Shown here piece after piece: positions 8,832 through 17,730 of a stretch of DNA of 41,293 nt (within the stretch, counting starts at the first letter, position 1; each line of letters begins with the position of its first letter). This DNA is from Bacteroidales bacterium (GTDB taxonomy: Bacteria; Bacteroidota; Bacteroidia; Bacteroidales; JAAYUG01). The stretch is taken from positions 1 through 41,293 of the forward strand of contig JAAYUG010000169.1 of NCBI GenBank assembly GCA_012517825.1, given 5' to 3'. Both the position numbers and the translations under genes were made by a program. The notes beneath the pieces are model-generated. The model was given only the letters and a program-made list of their open reading frames with translations, was not told where the DNA came from and ran no database searches.

Positions 8832-8863
8832 GAACAGAGTCTGCCAGACATCAGACTCTGTTC
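8832..8863 (+). other. 12-bp stem-loop between lipoprotein gene and susC
   Basis: GAACAGAGTCTG (8832-8843) and CAGACTCTGTTC (8852-8863) form a perfect 12-bp stem with an 8-base loop. It starts 13 bp after the lipoprotein stop and is not followed by a T run, so it is not a classical intrinsic terminator. It may protect or process the transcript, or set the relative amounts of the lipoprotein and SusC/D messages. The rest of the 180-bp gap (8819-8998) shows no further feature. Confidence 0.6.
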
Positions 8864-8998
8864 TGATGTTCCATTTGCGCTGTGAAGAAAGGCTCTGTTA
8901 TAACCTGCAGCAAGAGACAGTTGCAAGGAATTCCACAGTGCGGGTAGCAATATTTTCCCGGACCACCGTCAAAGTCCACCGTGTTTATTCAACTTATT

Positions 8999-11900
8999 AT
9001 GAAAAAAATCACTTTCCTGCTGGGTCTGCTTTTGACCTTCAGCACAATGTTCGCACAAACCGTTACCATCAAAGGAAGAGTCGTTGACGAAAACAAGTCC
9101 CCGCTTCCGGGTGTATCCGTATTTGTGGAAGGTACAACCATCGGAACAACAACTGATCTGGATGGGAACTTTACCCTTTCCATTGACAGGGCCACCGTTA
9201 AGTATATTACCTTTTCCTTTGTCGGGTACAACAAAGTCAGGCAACCTGTTTCCGAGGGCATTACAGATTATCAGATCATGCTCACGCCGGAAATCACCAA
9301 TCTGGATGAAATTGTTGTAATAGGTTACGGAACTCAGCGTAAAAGCGATGTAACCGTTTCCATATCGTCGGTAAAGGCCAAGGACGTTGCCTCTCCCAGC
9401 GTGCTTTCGCTTGATCAGTCACTGCAGGGACAGGCAGCAGGTGTAGTAGTGTCACAATCGACAGGAAAACCCGGGGCACCGGTATCCATCCGCATACGAG
9501 GAACCACTTCCATTAACGGTTTGAATGAACCGTTGTATGTGATTGACGGGGTGCCTATCATTACCAATGCCTCTGATCTGACCAGCGGGACCATCCAGGG
9601 ATCGGATATCAATCCGCTTGTGGCGATCAACCCGAACGACATTGAATCAATACAGATTCTCAAAGATGCTTCTGCTACGGCCATATACGGTGCCCGTGGC
9701 GCAAACGGAGTAATTCTGATAACAACCAAGCAGGGCACCAAAGGCGACATGCAGGTAACCTTTAACTCTTCGGTCGGCTTGCAGCAAATTACCAAAAAGC
9801 TGGAATTGCTCAATGCCCGGGAACTGGCAGAACTGGGAAATGCTGCCGTAACCGAAGCCCGCAAATACTACCCCGATGTAGCCTATAATACTGCCTTTGC
9901 CCTGCCAAGCCGTTTCGGGAAAGGAACCGACTGGCAGGACGAAATCTTCAGGGTTGCCCCCATGACCAATTACCAGCTTTCATTAAGAGGTGGAAGTGAC
10001 AAAACCTCCTACTATCTGTCAGGCAACCTCGTAGAACAGGAAGGTATTATCAAAAACTCCGATTTTAGCAAAGGCACCTTTCGCCTGAACCTCGACAACC
10101 AGCTATCAGCAAAAGTCAGAACAGGAATCAATATCAACCTTTCGCGCAGTGTCAACAACGGAGTAACAACCGGAGTACCCAATACCCTGTCGAATGTGGT
10201 AACCATGGCTCTTCTTTTCAACCCGGGACAAAATGTTTACGATCCCGATCAGGAAGGAGGGTATACCTATGAAAGCAATACCATTAATAAAGTAGGCAAT
10301 CCGGTGGCCGAAATCAACGAAACCAAAACACGTATTACCACAAGCCGCGTGATTTCTGACGGGTATCTTGACTGGAAGGTCCTGAAAAACCTGACCTACA
10401 AGTTCAAATTCGGTATGGATGCTTTCTTTAACAAAGAACAGCAGTACATCCCCAGCTTTATTAAGAGGGGACAGGAAAAAGGGAAAGGCAATAATGTCAA
10501 TATTGATGGGTACACCTGGTTGATTGAGAATACGCTCACCTACGACCTGGAAGTTCAGAAACACAGGTTCAATTTCCTTCTGGGGCAAACCGCTCAGAGA
10601 TACGTCTCGGAATCGGCCGAAATCGCTGTTGAGCGGTTCAATGACGACCGTCTCGGATACTACGACCTGGGAGCAGCCATTGATAAAACCATTCTCACCG
10701 GGTACAACACATGGAGTATGCTGTCAGGAATTGCCAGGGTTATATACAATTACGACAACAAATATTATCTGACCGCTTCGGGAAGAACTGACGGATCTTC
10801 GAAATTTGGTGCACTGCATAAATTTGGATTCTTCCCTTCGGTTTCTGCCGCCTGGAGAATAAGCAAAGAGCCTTTCATGCAATCAGTCACCGCCATTAAT
10901 GATCTCAAATTTAGAATAAGTGCCGGAACGGTCGGTAATGAGGGGATCCCTCCGGGCAGTTCACTGAGCCTGATGGCCAACCGCCCTTACTTTTTCGGCG
11001 AAGGAGCCAATGCCAAAGTTATCGGAACCTATGTTTACTCTCTCGAAAATCAGGATCTGAAGTGGGAAGTAACAACACAGTATGATGCGGGGCTCGACCT
11101 CAGCCTTTTCGAGTCACGCATTGAATTCATCGCCGAAACCTATCTGAAAAACACCTCCGATCTTCTCCTGTATATCCCTGTAAATACTTCCTCCGGATTT
11201 CAGTTTGTTTGGGCCAATGTTGGCAACTTACAGAATAAAGGAATGGAATTTTCGGTCAACTCTGTCAATCTGAAAGAACAGTTCAAATGGAACACAAGGT
11301 TCAATATATCATTCAACCGGAATAAGGTCACCAACCTGGATAAATCGAGTACCATTTACGGAAATTCCATCATGAATATTGTTGACTGGACGATGATCCG
11401 CGAAGGAGAACCCATAGGCAATATTTACGGATACAAGTCAGATGGCATCATTCAACTGAATGAGGATCCCTCGTCTGTTCCTTTCTTCCCGTCAAAAATA
11501 CCGCGGTACGGCGACAGGAAGTATATTGATAAAAATCATGACGGGAAGCTGACCATTGATGATTACTTCAAACTTGGCAATACGAATCCTGATTTTTCAT
11601 GGGGTTTTAAAAACACTTTCACTTATAAGAATTTTACGCTCGACATCTACACTCAGGGAGATTACGGCAATAAGATTGTTAATTTTAACCGGTTCTTCCT
11701 TGAAAGCTTTGACGGATTCCAGAACAACTCAAAGGTAGCTTTGCAGCGATGGACAGAAACCAATCCGACCAATAAATATCCGCGGGCGAATGCCTCGCCT
11801 CACGGCAATGTTATGTCGGATGTAATTGTTGAAGACGGTTCCTATGCACGCCTGAAAGAGGTGACTCTTTCCTATACCCTTCCGGATAAAATTCTCGGAA

Positions 11901-12082
11901 AACTGCACATCAGAAGCGTTCAGCTTGCTCTCAGTGGCCGTAACCTGTACACCCTTACACGGTACTCAGGTTATGATCCCGAAGTCTCAATTTTCGGAGG
12001 CAGTGTTTATGGGAAAGGTGCCGATTATGGCCCATATCCTATGGCCAAAACATATCTTTTCTCACTCAACGTTACTTTTTAA
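8999..12082 (+). CDS. SusC/RagA-family TonB-linked outer-membrane transporter
   Basis: SusC proteins form the TonB-powered outer-membrane barrel through which SusD-bound glycan pieces enter the periplasm. The protein has 1027 residues from the Met at 8999, normal for the family. It has a signal peptide, a carboxypeptidase-regulatory-like domain (about 25-100, GRVVDENKSPLPGVSV), the SusC signature DEIVVIGYGTQRK, a plug domain with PLYVIDGVP and ATAIYGARGANGVI, and a long beta-barrel ending in an aromatic residue (LNVTF). susD follows after 11 bp. No N-terminal STN domain is seen, so signalling to an anti-sigma factor is unlikely, which agrees with control by the GntR protein. Confidence 0.97.
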   Translation: MKKITFLLGLLLTFSTMFAQTVTIKGRVVDENKSPLPGVSVFVEGTTIGTTTDLDGNFTLSIDRATVKYITFSFVGYNKVRQPVSEGITDYQIMLTPEITNLDEIVVIGYGTQRKSDVTVSISSVKAKDVASPSVLSLDQSLQGQAAGVVVSQSTGKPGAPVSIRIRGTTSINGLNEPLYVIDGVPIITNASDLTSGTIQGSDINPLVAINPNDIESIQILKDASATAIYGARGANGVILITTKQGTKGDMQVTFNSSVGLQQITKKLELLNARELAELGNAAVTEARKYYPDVAYNTAFALPSRFGKGTDWQDEIFRVAPMTNYQLSLRGGSDKTSYYLSGNLVEQEGIIKNSDFSKGTFRLNLDNQLSAKVRTGININLSRSVNNGVTTGVPNTLSNVVTMALLFNPGQNVYDPDQEGGYTYESNTINKVGNPVAEINETKTRITTSRVISDGYLDWKVLKNLTYKFKFGMDAFFNKEQQYIPSFIKRGQEKGKGNNVNIDGYTWLIENTLTYDLEVQKHRFNFLLGQTAQRYVSESAEIAVERFNDDRLGYYDLGAAIDKTILTGYNTWSMLSGIARVIYNYDNKYYLTASGRTDGSSKFGALHKFGFFPSVSAAWRISKEPFMQSVTAINDLKFRISAGTVGNEGIPPGSSLSLMANRPYFFGEGANAKVIGTYVYSLENQDLKWEVTTQYDAGLDLSLFESRIEFIAETYLKNTSDLLLYIPVNTSSGFQFVWANVGNLQNKGMEFSVNSVNLKEQFKWNTRFNISFNRNKVTNLDKSSTIYGNSIMNIVDWTMIREGEPIGNIYGYKSDGIIQLNEDPSSVPFFPSKIPRYGDRKYIDKNHDGKLTIDDYFKLGNTNPDFSWGFKNTFTYKNFTLDIYTQGDYGNKIVNFNRFFLESFDGFQNNSKVALQRWTETNPTNKYPRANASPHGNVMSDVIVEDGSYARLKEVTLSYTLPDKILGKLHIRSVQLALSGRNLYTLTRYSGYDPEVSIFGGSVYGKGADYGPYPMAKTYLFSLNVTF

Positions 12083-12093
12083 TTCCTTCCGCC

Positions 12094-13560
12094 ATGAAAA
12101 AGATGTTCATAGCAATTTCCGCGCTCCTTTTAGCAATTACCAGCTGCAGCGATTTTCTTGATTCGGACATACGGTCTGATTTTAATTACAACAATTATTT
12201 TCAGACTGAAAAAGACCTCGTAACCTTTGCCAACGGCATGTTTGGGGGTCTGATTACCTGGACATGGGAAGGAGGCGGATTATTCTTCAATAATTTCTGG
12301 GTAATTCAGGATCTGGCCTCCGATAATGCTTACGAAACAGGACCTTCCATCGACATGCACGATCTGTCTAACTTCACCTTTGATGCCAACAATGCTCCTC
12401 AGTTTTTCGTGTGGGAACAATCGTACAGTGTTATCAACTCATGCAACGTTCTGCTGAAGGAATCTGAAAAAATAAAAAAGTATTCGAGCGAAGCCGTAAA
12501 AAACCATCTGCAGGGAGAAGCCTACTTCCTCAGAGGAATGCTGTATTTTGAACTGGCAAAGCTTTTCGGAGATGTACCTCTTCAGCTTAAGGCAACAACC
12601 AGCGTGCAGAGCACCATCATTCCCCGCACTCCTGTAGCGGTAGTATATGATTCCATCATTAGCGACCTGAAAAAGGCAGAAGTTTATCTGGCAACCAACC
12701 CTTTTCCCAACAGAAAGGAAGGAATGCCAACCAGTCTGGCCGCATCAACCCTGCTGGCAAAAGTTTATCTTACCCGGGGCGCAATGAACAAAAGCCAGAG
12801 CGATTTTAACCTCTGCAAGACCCAACTCGAAAAGGTTCTCGGCAAATATACCCTCGAACCTGAATTCGCCGATATTTTCAAAATCAGCAATTCCAACAGG
12901 GGTGAAATTATCTGGGCTGTAAACTTCAGTGCCACTCTTGGAGAAGGATGGACTACCAATCAGTTCATTGTGCGGCTGATGCCCACCACCAAATCAGATA
13001 AAGGGGTTCGAAACGGACAGGGATGGGAAAGACCAACCAATTACCTCTATAATCTTTTTGCCAGCAATGATAAACGAAAAGCGGCAACCTTCATCACCGA
13101 ATTTGAGGGAGAAGTGTTCGACGGGCCGTACATCAGAAAATACTGGGATCAGGAAGCAGAAGGAGGCAGGCAGAATGGGGAATCGGACGCTGATTTCATT
13201 TACCTCCGCTACGCCGATGTTTTGCTGATGTATGCCGAAGTACTCAACGAAATCAATAATGGCCCCACTACAGAGGCATACAATGCAATAAATCAGGTGA
13301 GAAACCGTGCCGGCCTAGATGATCTGACACCCGGTCTGGATTATCAGGCATTCAAAAATGCTGTCCTTCAGGAAAGACAAAAAGAATTTGTCATGGAAGG
13401 ACATCGCTGGTACGACCTGGTTCGCATGAACAAGTTGCAGGAACAGGTGCTGCTGGCAAAACCTTCAGCCAACGTCAAATCGTACCATGTACTTTTCCCT
13501 ATTCCACAAAAGGAACTTTATTATAATCCTAAACTTGTTCAGAACCAGGGATATAATTGA
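12094..13560 (+). CDS. SusD/RagB-family glycan-binding lipoprotein
   Basis: SusD sits as a lid on SusC and binds glycan at the cell surface. The 488-residue protein has a lipoprotein signal ending in LAITSC followed by SDFLDSD, the usual SusD start. The middle is helical and TPR-like. The C-terminal family motif QERQKEFVMEGHRWYDLVRM is intact. Spacing to susC (11 bp) is that of a co-translated pair. The binding specificity cannot be read from sequence, because SusD binding residues are not conserved between loci. Confidence 0.97.
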   Translation: MKKMFIAISALLLAITSCSDFLDSDIRSDFNYNNYFQTEKDLVTFANGMFGGLITWTWEGGGLFFNNFWVIQDLASDNAYETGPSIDMHDLSNFTFDANNAPQFFVWEQSYSVINSCNVLLKESEKIKKYSSEAVKNHLQGEAYFLRGMLYFELAKLFGDVPLQLKATTSVQSTIIPRTPVAVVYDSIISDLKKAEVYLATNPFPNRKEGMPTSLAASTLLAKVYLTRGAMNKSQSDFNLCKTQLEKVLGKYTLEPEFADIFKISNSNRGEIIWAVNFSATLGEGWTTNQFIVRLMPTTKSDKGVRNGQGWERPTNYLYNLFASNDKRKAATFITEFEGEVFDGPYIRKYWDQEAEGGRQNGESDADFIYLRYADVLLMYAEVLNEINNGPTTEAYNAINQVRNRAGLDDLTPGLDYQAFKNAVLQERQKEFVMEGHRWYDLVRMNKLQEQVLLAKPSANVKSYHVLFPIPQKELYYNPKLVQNQGYN

Positions 13561-13613
13561 TTCAGCTCTCTGTTCAGCATCATGGTTTGATTGTATTTTT
13601 AAACTGCGTTGAT

Positions 13614-15380
13614 TTGAAACCGAATTTTAACAAGAGACCCTCCGTAAGGGTGACAGAAGACAGTAACGGATGTTTCAGCGGATGGAATGCTATTTTCAAA
13701 ACATTGGAAGCTAAACTGAAGGAACCTAACCATCCAAAAAAAATTGTAGTGGTTGAATGCTATCAGGGTGTTTATTATGACGACCTGCTGAGCATTTTTG
13801 GCAGTCATTTAAAACCCCGGCGCATCATTACCAGCAGGGACTATTTCCTTCCCCCCGGGGAAGTTGAAAGGATTACTTTCCCCGATGTTACTGATGACCG
13901 CATCTTTGGCTATCTGACAAGGCTCAATATGACCGATCTGGTGGACATGGAAAAAGTCAGTAAGTTGAAAAAGGAAGTCGAAGAAGCCGGCGAGGGGCTG
14001 ATTCTTATCTTTGGTTATGGGTCATCGCTCATTTCAGACCGGCCCTCCGTTCTGGTATATGCTGATATGCCACGGTGGGAGATTCAGTTAAGGATGCGGG
14101 CCAACAAAGTGGACAACCTCGGAATGGAAAACAAAGACGATTCCATTGAAGAAAAGTACAAAAGAGGATTTTTTGTTGACTGGAGAATATGTGACCGCCT
14201 GAAAAAGAAACTGATGCACCGGTGGGATTTTATCCTTGACTCAACGAACATGGAAATACCTGTGCTGCTTACCGCCGAAGCTTTCCGCAATGGATTGGAG
14301 AAAACCCTCACCCGGCCTTTCAGTCTTATGCCCTATTTCGATCAGGGGCCATGGGGCGGCCAGTGGATGAAAAGGTTTTGTGGACTTGATCCGGAACCAG
14401 AGAACTATGCCTGGTGTTTCAATTGTGTTCCGGAGGAGAACAGTTTGCTCCTGACTTATGGCGAAGCCGTTTTCGAAACCCCATCTATCAATCTTGTATT
14501 TGCCTACCCGCGTAAATTGCTGGGAGAAGCTGTCCACGCGCGCTTCGGTGATGAATTTCCCATCCGCTTTGACTTTCTTGACACCATGGAAGGAGGGAAC
14601 CTATCGCTCCAGGTGCACCCATTGACCGAATACATTCAGGAAAAATTCGGCATCCATTATACGCAGGATGAAAGCTATTATCTGATAGACGCAGCAGAAG
14701 ATGCATCTGTTTTCCTTGGTCTCAGGGAAGGAATCAATCCCGAAGCCATGATTGAGGAGCTTTACAAAGCCCAGGAAGAAGGTGTGTATTTTGATGCGGA
14801 AAAGTTCGTGGAGCGCTGGCCTGCAAAGAAGCACGACCACTTCCTTATTCCGGGAGGAACAGTTCATTGTTCGGGGAAAAACTGCCTTGTCCTCGAAATC
14901 AGTTCTACCCCATATATTTTTACTTTCAAGCTCTGGGACTGGGGAAGGCTTGGGTTGGACGGAAAGCCACGACCCATTAATATTGAACACGGCCGCCATG
15001 TTATTCAGTGGGACAGAACAACCAACTGGACGAAAAAAAACCTGATAAACCGGGTCAGAAAGATCAGCGAAGGCAACGGATGGTATGAAGAAGCCACCGG
15101 ACTTCATGAACGGGAATTTATTGAAACACGCAGACACTGGTTCACCGGAAAAGTACCCCATAATACCAACGGGGGTGTTAACGTGCTGAATCTTGTAGAA
15201 GGCCGTGAAGCTATCGTTGAAAGTCCTTCCGGAGCATTTGAACCATTTATTGTTCATTTTGCCGAAACCTTCATTGTTCCGGCCTGCGTAGGCGAATACA
15301 CTATCCGTCCCTACGGCGAATCAGAAGGCAAACAGTGCGCTACCATCAAAGCCTATGTAAGAACCTGTATCAATCAATAA
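13614..15380 (+). CDS. Two-domain class I mannose-6-phosphate isomerase-like protein
   Basis: The C-terminal part (from about residue 270 of 588) is a class I phosphomannose isomerase cupin. Its likely zinc ligands are Gln and His in SLQVHP (about residue 331), Glu in QDESYYL (about 352) and His in GTVHC (about 418). Such enzymes interconvert mannose-6-phosphate and fructose-6-phosphate in the cytosol. The N-terminal 200 or so residues (KKIVVVECYQGVYYDDLL, FPDVTDDRIFGYLTRLNM) look like a degenerate nucleotide/kinase-like domain without a GKS/T P-loop. The start is uncertain because no ATG is near. The TTG at 13614 gives a natural N-terminus (KPNFNKRPSVRV); a TTG at 13557 overlapping the susD stop is the alternative. 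It lies between susD and the sugar permease, fitting a catabolic step. Confidence 0.8.
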   Translation: MKPNFNKRPSVRVTEDSNGCFSGWNAIFKTLEAKLKEPNHPKKIVVVECYQGVYYDDLLSIFGSHLKPRRIITSRDYFLPPGEVERITFPDVTDDRIFGYLTRLNMTDLVDMEKVSKLKKEVEEAGEGLILIFGYGSSLISDRPSVLVYADMPRWEIQLRMRANKVDNLGMENKDDSIEEKYKRGFFVDWRICDRLKKKLMHRWDFILDSTNMEIPVLLTAEAFRNGLEKTLTRPFSLMPYFDQGPWGGQWMKRFCGLDPEPENYAWCFNCVPEENSLLLTYGEAVFETPSINLVFAYPRKLLGEAVHARFGDEFPIRFDFLDTMEGGNLSLQVHPLTEYIQEKFGIHYTQDESYYLIDAAEDASVFLGLREGINPEAMIEELYKAQEEGVYFDAEKFVERWPAKKHDHFLIPGGTVHCSGKNCLVLEISSTPYIFTFKLWDWGRLGLDGKPRPINIEHGRHVIQWDRTTNWTKKNLINRVRKISEGNGWYEEATGLHEREFIETRRHWFTGKVPHNTNGGVNVLNLVEGREAIVESPSGAFEPFIVHFAETFIVPACVGEYTIRPYGESEGKQCATIKAYVRTCINQ

Positions 15381-15391
15381 AACTTCTTTGT

Positions 15392-16558
15392 ATGAAAAGT
15401 AACCGGTCACTCAGGTACATGCTCCCAATCTTCATGTCGTTTTATGTCATGGGATTTGTTGATCTTGTTGGTGTTGCCACGGGATATGTTAAACGCGATT
15501 TTGGGCTTTCTGACAGTGTTGCCCAGCTTCTGCCCAGCATTGTCTTTATATGGTTTGCCTTATTTTCCATACCTACCGGCATTTTTCAGGACAGGAAAGG
15601 GAAAAAATTTACCGTTATTCTTGCCATGATGATAACCGGCCTCGGGATGATCCCGCCTCTGATTTATTATTCCTACTTTACCGCTGTGATCGGGTTTATG
15701 ATTATCGGTATCGGAAACACGATTCTTCAGGTTTCGGCCAACCCCTTACTACTGGACTACTCTTCCGATGAAACCAAGGCAGCAAATTTAAGTTTGTCGC
15801 AGTTTATCAAAGCCATAGCCTCCATGCTCGGTCCTGTGATAGTAGCCGGCCTGGCTAAATATACCGGAAACTGGAGGCTGGTATTCCCGCTATATGCCGT
15901 CATATCATTCCTCTCAGCTTTCTGGTTATACTCAATAAAAATTGAAGAATCCCGGCCGGAAAAAGAACCGGCTTCGCTCAAAACCGTTGTACAAATTCTC
16001 AAAAATCCTTTTGTACTCATTATGGTTCTGAGCATTTTCTTCCAGGTTGGATTTGATGTTTCCATGAACTCCAATATCGCCAATTATCTTAAAACCAGGT
16101 ACAGCATAAGCCTTGAAACAGCAAGCCTGGGAATCAGTATTTATTTTGCCTCCCTTATGGCCGGCCGGTTACTCGGCTCTATCCTCCTGAGAAAGGTCAA
16201 TACAAAGATATTTCTTATCACCAGTACGCTGGTTACCCCTGCCGGGTTGTTGGGCATTCTGGCTTCTCCAACGCTCCGGTTTACCTGGATTCTTATATTT
16301 ATCACAGGGCTGGGTTTTTCCAATATCTTCCCGCTGGTATTTGCCCTTACGGTAGAGCGTAAACCGGCCTACGCTAATGAAATTTCGGGCCTTGTCATTC
16401 TGGCGGTCAGCGGTGGAGCAGTTATTCCTCCGATAGCCGGCATACTGACCGAAAAATATGGTGTAACCTCAAGCATTTACGTTCTTATTTTCTGCACACT
16501 TTACACACTGTTTGCAACCTATTATTTATTACGCCAGAAACCTGCAACTAACCAATAA
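15392..16558 (+). CDS. MFS sugar permease, FucP/GluP (FHS) type
   Basis: The 388-residue protein is made almost entirely of hydrophobic segments, consistent with 12 transmembrane helices. The first helix contains MSFYVMGFVDLVGVATGYVKRDFGLS, and helix 4 has GIGNTILQVSANPLL, a signature of the fucose/glucose-galactose:H+ symporter group. A basic inter-helix loop DRKGKK fits MFS motif A. It probably carries a monosaccharide across the inner membrane with protons. The Met at 15392 is used because the upstream extension would overlap the ManA-like gene. The ROK kinase follows 18 bp later, so import and phosphorylation are likely coupled in expression. The exact sugar is not determinable. Confidence 0.9.
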   Translation: MKSNRSLRYMLPIFMSFYVMGFVDLVGVATGYVKRDFGLSDSVAQLLPSIVFIWFALFSIPTGIFQDRKGKKFTVILAMMITGLGMIPPLIYYSYFTAVIGFMIIGIGNTILQVSANPLLLDYSSDETKAANLSLSQFIKAIASMLGPVIVAGLAKYTGNWRLVFPLYAVISFLSAFWLYSIKIEESRPEKEPASLKTVVQILKNPFVLIMVLSIFFQVGFDVSMNSNIANYLKTRYSISLETASLGISIYFASLMAGRLLGSILLRKVNTKIFLITSTLVTPAGLLGILASPTLRFTWILIFITGLGFSNIFPLVFALTVERKPAYANEISGLVILAVSGGAVIPPIAGILTEKYGVTSSIYVLIFCTLYTLFATYYLLRQKPATNQ

Positions 16559-16576
16559 CAGATAAATTGTTATGCT

Positions 16577-17680
16577 ATGACCGATATCTTCAATGACAAC
16601 AGAATTGTTCTGACACTGGATGCAGGCGGCACAAACTTGGTTTTTTCTGCTCTGCAGGGTGGTCGCGAAATTGCAGGACCATTTACCTTTCCTACTCCTT
16701 CAGAAGATCTTGATGCCTGCCTGAAAACCATCATCAAGGGATTCAGAGAAGTGGAACAGCGCATTCCCGGAAAAGCCACAGCTATCAGTTTTGCATTCCC
16801 CGGACCGGCGGATTACAAAAAAGGAATTATTGGCGACCTTCCTAACTTTAAGGCATTTACTAACGGGGTTGCCCTTGGTCCCATGGTGGAAGACCTGTTT
16901 CACCTACCGGTTTTCATCAACAACGACGGCAATCTCTTTGCCTACGGAGAAGCTCTATGTGGTTTCCTGCCGGAATTGAATGCCAGAATTCTGAGCAGAA
17001 GAGGTATAAAACAATTTCATAATCTGATTGGCCTGACGCTTGGAACAGGTTTTGGATGCGGGGTGGTTATCAATAATATCCTGTTGATTGGTGACAACTC
17101 AAACGACACAGGTATCCATAATACCCTCAATAAATTCAATCCCGACTGGAACGCAGAAGAGAGCGTAAGTACCCGCGCCCTGCAACGGGTTTATGCCCAG
17201 GCTTCCGGTCAGCCTTTTTCCGGCAGAATCACTCCAAAAGACATTTTTGAAATCGCCACGGGAAAGTTGCCCGGAAACAAAGAAGCAGCCATTGAAGCCT
17301 ATCGTCAGTTCGGAGAAGCGCTGGGAAGTTCCATAGCCAACATCCTCACGCTGATCGACGGAATTGTAGTTATCGGAGGAGGAATTACAGGAGCCTGGCA
17401 GTTGTTTGCTCCTGCCATGTTCAGTGAAATTAACCGGCCGTACAAACGCTGGGACGGAACTCCTGCAAAAAGGCTTGATGTAAAGGTATACAACCTGGAA
17501 GATGAAAGCATCTTCAACGAATTTGCCATGGGAAACATCCGGGAACTGAAGGTGCCTTATAGCAATCGTATCGTTACCTATGACGAAAGAGCCAGAGTTG
17601 GGATAGGTTTGTCAAAGCTTGGTGCCAGCCGGGCCATAGCACTCGGAGCTTATGCCTTTGCCCTTCAGCAACTTCAATAA
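16577..17680 (+). CDS. ROK-family sugar kinase-like protein lacking the zinc motif
   Basis: This 367-residue protein has the N-terminal ATP/phosphate motif LDAGGTN, the catalytic Asp region FINNDGN, and the second phosphate motif LGTGFGCG, so the actin-like fold appears intact and active. The usual ROK zinc motif CXCGX2GCXE is absent; its place is taken by a segment containing NKFNPDWNAEESVSTRAL. That pattern marks a distinct ROK subgroup that I recall from other Bacteroidota. The start is 18 bp after the permease stop. The likely reaction is ATP-dependent phosphorylation of an imported hexose at C6, supplying the ManA-like enzyme. It has no helix-turn-helix, so it is not a ROK repressor. Confidence 0.85.
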   Translation: MTDIFNDNRIVLTLDAGGTNLVFSALQGGREIAGPFTFPTPSEDLDACLKTIIKGFREVEQRIPGKATAISFAFPGPADYKKGIIGDLPNFKAFTNGVALGPMVEDLFHLPVFINNDGNLFAYGEALCGFLPELNARILSRRGIKQFHNLIGLTLGTGFGCGVVINNILLIGDNSNDTGIHNTLNKFNPDWNAEESVSTRALQRVYAQASGQPFSGRITPKDIFEIATGKLPGNKEAAIEAYRQFGEALGSSIANILTLIDGIVVIGGGITGAWQLFAPAMFSEINRPYKRWDGTPAKRLDVKVYNLEDESIFNEFAMGNIRELKVPYSNRIVTYDERARVGIGLSKLGASRAIALGAYAFALQQLQ

Positions 17681-17730
17681 TTCAGAACTATATGCCTGCA
17701 ATTTTCAATTAACTTAATAAACCATCAGCC

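Noticed and set aside
13557-13613. TTG start at 13557 for the ManA-like gene, overlapping the susD stop
   Set aside because: The 19 extra residues do not look like part of the protein; the TTG at 13614 gives a better N-terminus. Not fully excluded.
16577-17680. ROK protein as a transcriptional repressor of the locus
   Set aside because: It has no N-terminal helix-turn-helix; it begins directly with the ATP-binding motif.
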